Source of the DNA: Deuterostichococcus epilithicus
Taxonomy: Eukaryota; Chlorophyta; Trebouxiophyceae; Prasiolales; Stichococcaceae
Direction of reading: 5' to 3'
Length of the DNA: 64,000 bases
Assembly (NCBI GenBank): GCA_033439295.1
Contig: JAVTLE010000014.1
Coordinates: forward strand, 992,001 to 1,056,000
Part shown: positions 33,264 to 44,700 of the stretch, piece by piece
Position numbering within the stretch: the first letter of the stretch is position 1
Layout: each line of letters begins with the position of its first letter
Notes under the pieces: model-generated
Seen by the model: the letters and a program-made list of their open reading frames with translations, nothing else
The model's database searches: none
Told to the model about the DNA's origin: nothing
Translations under genes and position numbers: made by a program

Positions 33264-35160
33264 TCACTCAGACCGCGGCCGCAGCAGAAGGTACAGAGCC
33301 GGGCCGATGACAGGGAGCAGCGCAAACAGGATTGCCTGATCCCTGGACAGGAAACAAAATTGTCAGTGACGCAGCTCCGACAGGCTGAAAATTCTTCGCT
33401 GGGAGCAACTATGCTAGACGCACGCAAATGGTGAACGCAGCCTCACTTGAATTCGGCGTTTCTGTACTCAGCGTCATTCACCTGCAGTCATATTGAGATG
33501 ATGGTTTCAAAGGTGGCCACAATCTGAGGCGCCATGCAAGGCAATCTGGTGGACAAGAGCCCATCATGCACCAACAGCACAAACCAGCCAGAAAGGGATG
33601 AAGGTGGTCAGCAGCAGGAAGTCGATGGAGGTGACGTGCACGAAGCGGCTCTCGTCAAACAGCTGGAAGTACTGCGTCCACGCTTCGTTGCCTGCAAGCA
33701 GCCAATGATGGATTTGCAGGTGCGGATGGTTTGGTCTAAGCAGATCTTGCGGCAGGTCTGGCCTGCGCATTGTTGTGGATACTGCTGGCCGGCTGCCAGA
33801 TGTAATGTGACCTGAGCATTCCCTCACCTGCCAGCGCGGCGCTGCCTAGGAGGTACACCGATGCTGCCAAAAGCACGCCAGCGGTGATCCGCGACTCCAG
33901 CGCGTTCCGGAAAAATCCCTGGCAGCAAAAGCACAGGCCATCCATCGTCAGCTTTCGTCCTGCTTGGCGCTCAGTCAGGGCACATGCTGCACCTTGGCGG
34001 TGTTAGGGGCGACAGGTATCAACCCAACGATGCCTAGTATTGCAAATCCCACCATCTAGCATTATTCAGGTCGACACGGGGCGCACCAGTTCGCTCTTTG
34101 GCGGCAGGGCCTGCTCAGTCTCCCGAAGCGGCGCCCACAGCGCAAAGTACGGCAGCAGAGCGAACACGCCGGCGCCAAAAGACAGTGCGAGGAACGGCAC
34201 GACTGGCACCTGCGATGCACACAGCAGGTGTCGGCCGGCTGCCACTCGCATCCACCTCGTCTCTGCTCAGCCGTCATGCTTCCTGCTGAGCGCAGTGCAA
34301 ACTGACCTTGTTGCTGGACTTGCCCGCAGGTAGTAGCAGTGCAGCGTAGAGCGCAGGGTACACGCCTGTAGACTTGAGCAGCAGGAGTCGGCGCATCTCG
34401 GCAGCTCTATCCATGCATACACCTGGGCCATTTGGGTTCTACTGCAAGATCGCTGCAGCAAATTGCATGCGTCCCTAGCTCACCCATGATGTTGAAGAGA
34501 TTAAAGAAGATTTTGCCAACATCGACCGTGGAGCTGGGGTTGATGCCTGTCAACTTTTCCAAAAAGAACTGGTCCCGGAACGGAGTCTGGTTTGGTGAAA
34601 ACCCAAACACATACCCTGCGCCATCAACAGAGCCGTCGGCTGTAAGGAATGTCCTTGATGGTGGATGCAGGGGAGTCGCAAGTTGACCGTGTGTACACCT
34701 GATAAACGTCTCGCAACAGTTGCCTTTGAAATGCAGGCGACGCCACAGGGGGCGGCCGCATGTCCCGTCATGTAAATCCATGCGAAATGTCCGGTCTGCT
34801 GCACTCACCCAGGACCCCCGCCCAAAGGATGAACAGTCCTGCGCTGGTGGCTGTCCGAGTCCAGTCCCGCTGCTCGTCGCCGAAACCATTGCCGTCAGCG
34901 CCGTGCGCCTGCACAAGCTGCAGGCTGCGTCTACACACACGAGAATCAGCGTGTCGCCGACTCGATCCTCCTTGAGGTGCATGCGTACTCATGTCTCACT
35001 GCAGTGTATTCGGACTCACTGCGACCTCGCGGCGTGCTTGGGCTGGTGTAGGAGGCACGCCCGCATCTGCCGCCCTGGCAGCGCGCTGCTGTGGCACGCT
35101 GGTCCGGATCGTGGCACTGCTGCTGCCTGCAATACAGAGAGCGTTATTGAATGCCCTCAT
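33264..35160 (-). CDS. Predicted plastid-targeted polytopic membrane protein (about 291 aa), unnamed
   Basis: Nine exons join in phase: 35020-35160, 34809-34917, 34484-34615, 34307-34365, 34087-34209, 33828-33918, 33585-33691, 33447-33481 and 33264-33342. The first 45 residues are Ser/Ala/Arg-rich without acidic residues, like a transit peptide. The mature part has about six hydrophobic helices: SAGLFILWAGVLGYVFGF, YPALYAALLLP, VVPFLALSFGAGVFALLPY, TAGVLLAASVYLLGSAALA, IDFLLLTTFIPFWLV and ILFALLPVIGPALYLLL. A hydrophilic loop carries SPNQTPFRDQFFLEKLTG. Termini and loops look conserved, but I cannot name the family. A plastid membrane protein of unknown function is the fair description. An alternative start lies at 35166. 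It diverges from the Ubl-SAYSvFN gene. Confidence 0.8.
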
Positions 35161-35732
35161 TGACATTCTAGCTTGCCTAATTACAGATTCCATGTGGGTG
35201 CTCGACGCAACTGGCACCTGCGGTCTGCGCACGCTGAAGCATGATGCGGCTGGCAGGCATCTCGTGGGCGTGAGCAGCACGGTAGGCCTCGAGGTAGAAA
35301 TCATGGTTAGGTGCTTGTAATGCCAGGACGAAGTGACTCTGCAAACGGAAACTGAGCTGCATGCAGCAACCAGCGCGACATGCCACGACAGCATGGACGT
35401 CCCGACACTCCAGACAGACGCCATACACTCCCAGCTCTGCACCCCGTTGCGTATTGCAGCACATCCGCCCCAACAGACCTGGTCGCTATCAGCCTGGCAT
35501 CTCACGTGCTAGAGCGCCCCAACTCATCTTCCGAGGAGGATCGACCCCAATCTTGAGGGTCATTCACCCGGATTCCCCGCGCTTTTCCGGTCCTCAGCGA
35601 TACAGACGGAACAGACGGAACAGTGGGCTACAAGTTTGCGCTGGGAGTGCACAGCAGCAACCTTCTTCGCAGGGAGATCGGTAATGCCGTGCAGCGGTGC
35701 ATGGTGTGCACGGTGAGCCACAGTTGGATGGC
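35161..35732. promoter_or_regulatory. Divergent promoter region (plastid membrane protein / Ubl-SAYSvFN gene)
   Basis: About 570 bases between outward-pointing starts. A short frame near 35630-35690 before the second gene could be 5' UTR. No separate gene is supported. Confidence 0.4.
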
Positions 35733-36965
35733 ATGCCGGATGTGAACGTCCAGCTGGTGACTGGGATTCGGGACACGATCGACGCGCCAGAAGGCTGCAC
35801 GGTGAGTGGTGCCGGGTGTCGACCACTTGCAGGTGTCCACCACTTGTGCCGCACCGCTCCAGACCATTTCTACAGTTGGCAGGCCATGCGCAGGTAGCAG
35901 AGCTGCGGCGTCTAGCCGCCAGACAACTGCAGCTGCCTCAGGATCGATTGCGACTCGTGCTCAAAGGCCAGGCATTGCGGGATGCTGGGGCGCTGCCCGT
36001 CCTGGCGGACTCCGGTGCGCAGCAGAGAGCATCGAGCATTTGAATGTGTCTCAGAACTTCGATTCACCGACAATGGATGAGACGCCTATCATCCTGTCTG
36101 TGCTGCGCCTGGATTGACCAGGCAGTGTGTGCACCTGTAGATGTGGTGCTGGCGTTTATCACCCCTCTCCTGCCGACTGCAAAGCTGAGCCGGTCAGCAC
36201 CGCACGATGAGGCTGATGAGGAGACTGAGGAACGCTTCAGGCGAGTCTTTGGCCATGCCGTCTTGCCTGCTGCTTGTCATCTGCTAAATTTATGTGCCTT
36301 CATCTGGCGGATTGTGAAGGCCAATTGCCTCAGTCTAAGGCTGTGAAAATTACTCTGAAGCCTACTGGCGCCTGTGGAGACGCGTCTGGTTGAGGCAAGA
36401 CTCCCTCAAGTGGCCATCGAATGCATGCGCGTCACCTTTGACGCCAGCCGCCATCTGCACCCTAATAATCTGAGTCGCAGTCATGCTTTTGCGTGACAGG
36501 CTGAGGCCAAATGCGACGCGGGCAGAACGGGCATTGGCACGCCTCCTGCAGCAGCGGCTGCGCCTGCCAGACTTCCTCCTGACGCTGCTCTTCTCCATCC
36601 GCCTCGCAACGCTACTGTGCGTGGCGCTGTGGTTTGCGATGGCGCCAGTTGCGGCCCACTTCTCCATCGGCCCATTGTATGTGCTGGGCACCATCCTGGC
36701 GGTTATCCTCACCAACCTTGGGACGCGCAAGGAGGGGGAGATGAGCGCCTACAGCATCTTCAACCCCGGCGCCAGGCAGCTCCCAGGTGAGACTAGGAGG
36801 GTGTATCTTCACCTGTGTTTTTCTTCTTATGCTCACCATCGCCCAGCTGCGTGGCTGGACGAAGAAACGAAAGCCTGCACCGCCTTTAGACGCTGCCGCC
36901 TTGTCTGTGCAGGTCAGCTCAATGCCGACACCATCGACCAGCAGATCCGCGCTGGGCAGATGTGA
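35733..36965 (+). CDS. Ubiquitin-like domain / SAYSvFN domain protein
   Basis: Five exons join to 209 residues: 35733-35801, 35894-36014, 36141-36240, 36500-36786 and 36913-36965. Residues 1-75 form a ubiquitin-like fold: MPDVNVQLVTGIRDTIDAPE, VAELRRLAARQLQLPQDRL, LVLKGQALRDAGALPV and DVVLAFITPLLPT. A hydrophobic region of two helices follows (LPDFLLTLLFSIRLATLL; PLYVLGTILAVILTNLGTR). Then comes the signature SAYSIFNPGARQLPG, ending QLNADTIDQQIRAGQM. Plants have the same Ubl-plus-SAYSvFN architecture. Animal SAYSD1 lacks the Ubl part and acts at the ER near stalled translocons, so an ER role is a reasonable inference. The join 36240/36500 requires a GC donor (CAG|GCGAGT) in phase 2. Confidence 0.92.
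36241..36242 (+). other. GC 5' splice site, Ubl-SAYSvFN intron 3
   Basis: CAG|GCGAGT at 36241 joins in phase 2 to 36500, giving ETEERF|R|LRPNATRAERAL. No GT occurs in phase 2 before the frame closes. Confidence 0.7.
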
Positions 36966-37404
36966 GTCTCGGTGCATGGTGGAGGGCGAAGGAAGGATTG
37001 GGCGAGGTGATCATCAACGACTGTTGGGTGCACAGAGGCACGATAATACATCTTTTTTTGTTTGGGTTTCGGTGTCAAACTTGTTTCCATGATCAATGTA
37101 CACCGTCGTTAAGCACGTTCAGACACAAACGAGCCAACAAGACCACGTCCTTGGCATATGGCCGCGGTAGTAATCACAAAGAATGCTGAACCGCCCTTCA
37201 CTAGCATGGAAGCTGCACTATGGTGCCGCATGCTGCAACCACCAGAACAGTAACGTGTTCATAGAATCACGATGCAAAGTACACTAAAGGCGCTTTCTGC
37301 CACACAGGCGCCGCACAGAGATCGACACCATCATAATGTCAAACTCCTGCATCGCCGGCATTGCTGAGGCGTGATATTTGCAGCTGCCTGCGGCTCGATG
37401 TCCA
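36966..37404. other. Convergent intergenic region
   Basis: About 439 bases of AT-richer sequence lie between two convergent stop codons, with a T-run near 37050. No gene is seen. Confidence 0.5.
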
Positions 37405-40400
37405 TCATTTGCAGAGGTCGCCGTGGCACACGATGCCCGTCCACGGCGTGTCCGGCTCTGGAGACGGGGCTTTGGGCTTTTCCTGCGCCCTTTTTGCAGC
37501 TGTCTGCTTGCCGGCCGGCTTGCCCTTCGCTGCTGGGGCCGCCTTCTTGTCAGACGCCTTGGCTGCCTGCGCCGCCTTTGCTGGCGCCGCCATCACCTCC
37601 GGCAGCTGGAAGGTCGGCTGGAATGGCAGCGCCGGCACACGGCGCTGCACACCGACGCCGGCAAATGCCTCAGCGAGAACCGGCTCCAGGGTGCGCAGGT
37701 CCACGAACGTGTCCTGGTAGATCCAGGCTGCAGCAGCACCCAAGTGACGATGTCAGGTTTTGCGGGGCAAGACTTCCTCGCGCAACCCGTTATTGCAGGT
37801 GGTGGTCGCTGGTGATCAATTCGCAACCTTCTCCGAAACACGACAGGTGAGATACGGATTAGGCACCCACCTGGGTGCGGCAGGTCGTCCTTGGGCCTCT
37901 CCAGGCTGGCGTCGGGGTGCATCTGGAAGTCGTGGGACTTGTTGCTGCCGTCAAAATGCTTCCTGCGCCGCCGCAGCATGATGAAACCTCTATGACAAGT
38001 CAATCGAAGCATCCAGTGCAAGTGCCTCTGGCAGCTCGTCGACATGCCACGTCACGCGCCGCAAGCGGCCAGGCACGGGCGGCAACCGCAAGATGGTAGG
38101 GCCTCACTGGTGGAAGAAGGCGTGCTGATGGTCGCCGTTAACCCAATAGTGGTGCCGCATGTTCTGGATGTCCGCCATCTTTTTGTAAAGGCCACCGCGC
38201 ACTACGCGGTGATTGCCGCCGGGCTTGGTCAGGTTCCACCCGTATGGTAGCAGCTGCACCACCGATGCCGCCTGCGCGTGTGCGGTTAAGTCAATATCCG
38301 TGCTTCGGCATTCATGCGTGACAAGGAGTGTAATGCGCATTCGAGCAGTCCTATGCAGAGGCAGCACGCACTTGGCGTACCTCCGGCATTAACAGGATGT
38401 TCGTCATGCCAGCACCTGCAGAGTAAGGTTCAGCATCACATTCTGTTTGGTTGGCGATCAAACATGCAAGCTGTGGGCCACAACACACAAACAGCAGAGT
38501 TTCATGCATGCCATCTCGCTCAAGCTACAAGCAGGCTCACCGTGCATGCCGAGGAAGACGTCGGTGCGCTGCATCAGGTTCACTGTGTCGAACAATGACA
38601 TGTTGAAGGTGGTGGGCACAACGTCCACCTGCCAATTCGCCTCGACGAAACGAATCTGCAGGGCAGCATGCGTCATCGGCGTCAGGTCATATCATGCTCG
38701 GACGAGGCTGCTGTCAATTACCATCGCAAGGTGGCAGGGTTGGCAGTCCGACAGCATGCGCAGCACCAGGATAAGGCATGATGGCTTATACTCATTAAAG
38801 GCTGCTCCTCACCATGTCTGCCTCGTTCAGGAGGGCGCGCGTTGCCGTCGGACCCGTGCGGCTGGCCACCGTGACCTGCGGCAGCGGCCGCCCTGATCGC
38901 CAGCCGTCTGCAGTCCAGCTTTGCACATTCAAGATGGCTAGAGGTGTCCAGTGCATGCTTGACAGATCCTCCTCAAGCTGATTTGCATGTGGCAGGTGCC
39001 ACTGGTGTGCATTGGCAAGTGCACACCTGTTGTGGTGTTCCAGCTTGCAGACTGGCCCCGCCGGATGTCGCCGATGCGTGCGCAGCCGGCCGCAGCCACG
39101 TCGGCGCCATCCAGCTGTGGCGCCAGGTGCGCCAGCTTGTGCGTAAGGGCGCTGCTCATGAGGAAGCGCTGCGCCGTCTGCAGGGCCGCCTTCCGCAGCG
39201 CCAGCGTCTCCTCGTCGAACCTGAAGCATAATTTTGAACTGCCATGAAGAAAGATGCATTCCTGCACACGCGTGAGCGAGTGATCCCTCTGACATAAACA
39301 AGCAGTCGCAGCTTGCGAGCTGTCGACAGTCCCCTCAGGTGTCGCACGCAGCGCCCCCACACCGAATTCGGTTCCGCTGCCGGTCAGCGCACCCCTGCTC
39401 GAAGGCGTCCAGCAGCATGTTGGAGCCAACGACGAGCTTGCGGAAGCAGTGGCCGCGGTGCTCGCGCAGCGTCGACTGCGCGCTGGAGATGTGGTCCAGC
39501 AGGTGGCTCCATGGCTGGTGGTATGCATCCGCACGCATTGCAACCAGCTCGACCTGCAACATGCGCGCGCCATAACCGACCTCCCAGAGGTGACACACTC
39601 CTGTCATTGTAGCCACGTTGAAGCTCGCTCATTCACTTTTGCAGGCCCTGTGCAGACACGGCATGGATTGTGCCAGCCAGTCGGGGTGACACGCCTCGGC
39701 CGGGACCGGCATCTGCACGGTGCACTGGTCTGCGGCAGTCGAGACGTTGATAATCCTGCAGGGAGGTGGCAGCAAGACCATCCGTCGATTCTGCCACTCT
39801 GCGGTTAAAGCACTGGCCGGGAAATTTACATAGCATCATGCATCAACATAGGTAGAGGGCCCGCCCAGCCTCATCTCTAACCCCTCTGACCGGCAGCGCA
39901 CCTGGTGACGTGCGCAGGCGGCACGAAGTCGGAATCAACCAGAGTCTGCAGCACTGCGAGGTAGCCGTCATTCATGAAGTGGAAGATGTTGTCTGGGTAG
40001 GGAGCATGGAAAACGATGGCTGGTTGATTCACCCAAAGGGAGCACCTGCAGTGTCGGAAAAAGGAGGGATGAGGCGGCGCTCTGCAATGCAGCATTGCAC
40101 TGTGAAGTCTGCAAGAGGCTAGGTCAGCCAAGCTCATGCAACAAGCAAAAACCCCAAGCTGCTGCAGGTTGTGACGAGGAGCGCACGATCGGAGCGGGCT
40201 GTCTTCGGCGTCGGCCACCGCCTTGTAGTGCGTACTGACTTGCTGCGCCTGCTCATAGTCAGGGCGATACATCTGCACGGGATAGGCAGCCATGAGATGT
40301 GATAGTGCCGCATTGCACTCGTAGAATATGGCAAGCAGGCTACATGTGCCCGGCAAGAGCAGCAGAAACAGCAGAACATACAAACAAAATTTTCTTTTTG

Positions 40401-41361
40401 CTGACGCTCGTGCAGCACCTTGGGCTGGATGCGTCGCTCTTGAGGGATTGAGTCGTTGACATTGTGGTAAAACAGGACGCCAACTTCGTCCTTGCCGGTC
40501 CAGTCGATCTGCAGATTAGGCTGAAAAAATACGTGCGCGCTGTGCTGAGCCCATTGCAGCTTCGCTCATGCATGAGGACAAGCATCTCATCACAGGCACG
40601 CACGCGAAGCATTGTGGCGGCATCTCATTGCACAACAGGTATGCGACAGATTTCTCACCTTCACGTTCTCGAAGATGTGATAGTGTGAATAAGCAGGCAT
40701 ACCCTTCCTGCAGAGCACCGAGGCACTGCCCAATTGACTCGCATCCCCAGGCCGCGTGAGCCCATCAATGACAAGTGCCACCACTCAACTCCAGCATCAC
40801 ACTAGTTCAACTATCCATTAGCGGTTGCAGCATTGCATCGTGGCACGATGTACGCACCCCCTGGGTTGAGTGTCTGTCCGCCGGATCCGCGAGTGGTGCA
40901 GGCTCTTGACGCTCGACCAGGTCGGAGGAGGTGTTGCTGCCTGTGAAAATGGTCGCGCTGCAGCCTGTGCCAACAGATACATCGCGCATGAGCGGACTCA
41001 GCCACCATGTCCAAGTTCACACTCTGACAGTTCAGTACAAGGCTGAAATCGTTGCCGAAGTTGATCTCAAACGGTAACTGGTGTGCAGACATGCATCGAC
41101 CGAACATTCGGCTCAAGCGCCGTGCTGCCACCCACACACCTGGGTGTCCGTATCTACGGGCAGAACGAGATCATACTCAGGTTTAGTACCGTCGAGGGAG
41201 CCCTGTAGGCCCCTGCGTGGCTGCCTTATTTGGTGAGCCACTGCTGCGCCGGTGCCGAGGAGGCTGCGGCTGGCCAGCAGCGTCACCATCAGGCAGCCGG
41301 CAGCGAGGCCGCAGAAGAGCAACCGGATGTTTGATGGCTTTTGCTGCCTTCCCGAATGCAT
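37405..41361 (-). CDS. GT61-family glycosyltransferase, type II membrane protein
   Basis: The start ATG at 41361 gives MHSGRQQKPSNIRLL, followed by a signal anchor (FCGLAAGCLMVTLLA), the usual Golgi type II layout. More than a dozen short exons follow on the minus strand: YSHYHIFENVK (near 40670), IDWTGKDEVGVLFYHNVND (40430-40520), IVFHAPYPDNIFHFMNDGYL (39890-40060), LREHRGHCFRKLVVGSNML (39400-39480), TATRALLNEADM (38815-38850), WQVDVVPTTFNMSLFDTVN and DVFLGMHG (38545-38650), then GAGMTNILLMPE (38380-38420). The DVFLGMHGAGMTN block and the PDNIFHFMND block are GT61 hallmarks, found in plant xylosyl/arabinosyltransferases and EOGT. The 110-residue C-terminus ends with an Ala/Lys-rich stretch and HGDLCK. 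The acceptor substrate cannot be predicted. Several exon borders are approximate. Confidence 0.85.
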
Positions 41362-41754
41362 TGTGCTGTCTTGGAGTGAACGCGACCAGAACGGGCGACG
41401 CAGCTGCAGATCGCACGAGGGATCAACCTCGAAAGGCCTGGATGCGGGTGCAGCTCGGTGAGAGCAGCCTATGGAACGATTCGAGGAGCGTGGAAAGCTT
41501 ATGTGCGAGCGCGACAGCGTCCGGGAAGCCCGTCGCCCGCATCGGTGCCTCGGAGACAACGACAGTTGCAAACCCTGATGATGACTCATCTTGACGAAAT
41601 GACTCAGGGTTTTTCCCTGGCAGCCTTTGCCAGAGTGACTCATGCGAGAAGGCCCGCAGCGCCAAATTCAACAGCTTGCATTCGTCCTCCAGATCTAAAG
41701 TTTGCTCCAAGCCGCCGAGACCCGGCTGCCAGCACACAGCAAGGCTTTGCTTGT
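41362..41754. promoter_or_regulatory. Divergent promoter region, GT61 gene / eIF5-mimic gene
   Basis: 393 bases between the GT61 start and the first coding exon of the eIF5-mimic gene. No other gene is evident. Confidence 0.45.
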
Positions 41755-41759
41755 ATGAG
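41755..41759 (+). other. Five-base first coding exon of the eIF5-mimic gene
   Basis: ATGAG followed by GTACGC. Joined to 41925 it reads M-S-T-K-E-E-K-P-T-L, matching the plant 5MP N-terminus (MSSKEKPTL type). The next exon has no in-frame ATG of its own. Confidence 0.6.
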
Positions 41760-44700
41760 GTACGCCAAAAGCACCGGTGATCGATGCGTGCAGAAGCTAG
41801 AGTTGCATGCAGCCAATGCCGTTTCACAGCACTGATCTGTGACGCTGATCAGCATACATCCCGCCATACTCACGTTGGCACCCGACATGCGCAACTGCTG
41901 ACTCGCATCACTTTGTGCTCGCAGTACAAAGGAGGAGAAGCCCACACTTGCGTGAGCGCCTTCGCTCATGCTCGCCAGTATCAATGCCAAATTGCTTGGC
42001 TGCGTCAGCCTTACATTGCAGAGCACACAGCGTGTCCTGATGTCGGTTCACCTGCCGCAGTGGCGCGACGCTTAAGACTCGCAAGCGGAACATCAGCGTT
42101 CCCTTGGACCCGGGCTCGTTCGCGGATGCCGTCATCAATATCATAGACGACGCGAAGACGCAGGATGCGCCGCTCGACAAGAACCTAGCTGCTGCGGTCA
42201 AGGGGCTCGAGAGTGCGCTCCCCTCCCGCCACCCCTGCAGAGCGCCTTGCCGAGCATGCACGACGAGAGCCGGCTGCCTGCTGACTTGGGGAATCAGTTG
42301 CTGTTCAGTGGCTGTTCTGTGATTACCACTTCATCTGCATCACCACAGGCGTGGACCTCGACTTTTCCCGCTATGGCGAGACCCTGTTCGAGGTGCTGTT
42401 CGCCGGCGGTCGCATGGCCGGCGGCGGCAACGTCATCCAGGAGGGCAAGAAGCTTGACACAAATGTGAGTCATCTGGCATCTAGCATTCGAGAGGAAGTT
42501 GTGGCTGCCTCATCACGTCTGTGCCGTACGGGGGCTCTGGCAGCATCTGTGCGTCAGGTTTCAGTGTTCAACTTGCCGTGCAACAGGTGCTTGCAGCGGA
42601 GGCCAGCCGTGACGCAATCATGCCATACATGGAGGCGATCAAGACGCTGGTCAGGTGGGCGGCGCCTTGCCATGTGGTCCAAGTGTCGCCTTGGCACCAG
42701 CAAGCAGCACCAAGTCCAGCAGCATGATCGCCATCCCCGCTTGACACTGCTCGCCACTTCAGTAAGAGTCCTGCTTGCGGATTTCAAGACATGAATACGG
42801 AGCCTCGGCCTGCTGCTGCTGCGCGTGCGCAGGCGGCGGCCCTTCCTGATCCGGGCGCTGGAGAACACGCTGGTGAAGCTCATCCTGTCGCTGGAGTTTT
42901 ACGACGCCGCTGGCCGCCAGAAGATCGCCATCGGTGCGGCCTGAGCCATGCTGGCTGCCCCCTTTCATGTTGAACTTGTTGGCTTGGATCTGCTGGCGCC
43001 TCTGGTCGCTTGCCTCTGAGCACCAGGCCGTAGGTTGGCGTGACGACATCTGCGTATCAACGTCTGACGGGGCAGCATTGGCGATGATGAGCTGCTCGGC
43101 ACTGTGCAGCCATGGCACGGGTGTTCGTCCTGAAAGTGGGCGTGCTGCCGGACCGCGTGCTGGTCCCCCTCCTCAACGACCGCATGGTTGCCAAGGTGTG
43201 CGCACACGAGACGTCGCGAGTTCAGATGGGAGTTGTGTTATCGCGCGAGCTGCTCCAGACAGGATCCTGCGGTCAATGTTGCAGAAACCAGCAGAGCAGC
43301 CGGCATTCCAGGCACCCCGCGAATGTCGCTCCGTTCCATGCCGCCAGCCTGGCTGCGGATGCCTGCAGGAAAGCAGGAAAACACTTTGCAGGGCAGACGC
43401 CAAATGAGTCAACTCGGGCCCCGCACAAGATGCAAGGCATGTTTTGCATTTCTTTGCATTTCGAGGATTTCCAACGACATCGAGCTTCGGCGCGCGCGCA
43501 GGGCACCATCCTGGCTTTCGTGACGGAATTTTTTGCAGACTTCCTGGCGACCGACAACATCGACGACCTGGTGGCGCTGCTCAAAAAGGCGCGCCTGGAC
43601 GAGCGCCTCATGGAGTTCTTCCCGCCGCAGCAGCGCACCCTGGACCAGTTCAACGCGCACTTCAAGGTGTGCACGCGTCTGAAGCTATCTGTTCCAGACT
43701 CCGAACAACGGTCTCGCACAGCAGTCAGCCCGATTCTGGATGTCAGGGGCCCATTCGGCTCGTGTCTCAACGAGGATGCGACCTGAGGGTGCATGTTCGC
43801 CAGACATACTAGTCGTGGTAGATTGCTCCGCTGCTGGTCAAGGTCGACCTGGTGCAAATGTCCCCTGGCGAACAGCAGTGCCGCCTTTGCAGTATTCTCT
43901 GCTCACCACTGTAGGATGTCTGCTCTGGCTGCGTTGTCCAACTGGCGAGCATGTCGAAGGGGGCAGGAGGCCATGCCTGCGGCCCGTGGTGGAGTACAGC
44001 ACTTGCAACAAAACCGCATCCAATGTGTCAGACTCGCGGCATGCGCTCCGTTGCACTGGACGGGGCCTGGCTCGTCAACTCTGCAGGAAAGGGGCACGGC
44101 GGACGGTGGCGGAGCCCAGCACGGGTGCCATTTTCAGGCTGCCAGGCGAGCGGCGCCGACGCTTCCGCTTGCAAGCAGGGTGCTCACTCGCGACAGTCGA
44201 AAGTCAACATCTGCAAACTGCAGTCGATATTTGCCCATCGCAGGAGAAGGGCATGGCGGCGGTGGTGGAGTACAACACGGGCAAGGTGGCGCAGGTGCAC
44301 CTGGTGGAGCTGGCGCTGCAGCTGGAGGAGATGGTGACGTCGGACCCGCCGGCGCCCGTCGCCGACACCATCGCCTTCTGCAAGGCGCAGAAGGCGGAGT
44401 GGGGCCTCCCCGAGGCGGAAATTCTCAAGGCGCGCGCTGCTGGTTTTGCGGGTTTTCGGTTTGCTCGCACACGGGGACCCAGGCTTTCGAGGTGTCGGTC
44501 CAGAGCCCGCGTCCCGGCATGTGTGCTGCTCATGCTCAGGGCTCTGGTGGAGCGGCGCTGCGGTCGCAGCTGCTGCCATGCACAGAGCACTTCAGGAGCG
44601 TCTCGTTCACAAGGTCCTCACCAGATCTGCGCCCTGTATGTGTAGGTGTTGTGGAACACGCTGATCGGTGCGGTGCCGCTGAGCGGCAAGAACAACCAGC

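Noticed and set aside
36041-36116. Possible exon ending TPIILSVLRLD in the Ubl-SAYSvFN gene
   Set aside because: It cannot join the preceding exon in phase, and the intron would be about 30-50 bases. The exon at 36141 joins in phase 1 and completes the ubiquitin-like strand.
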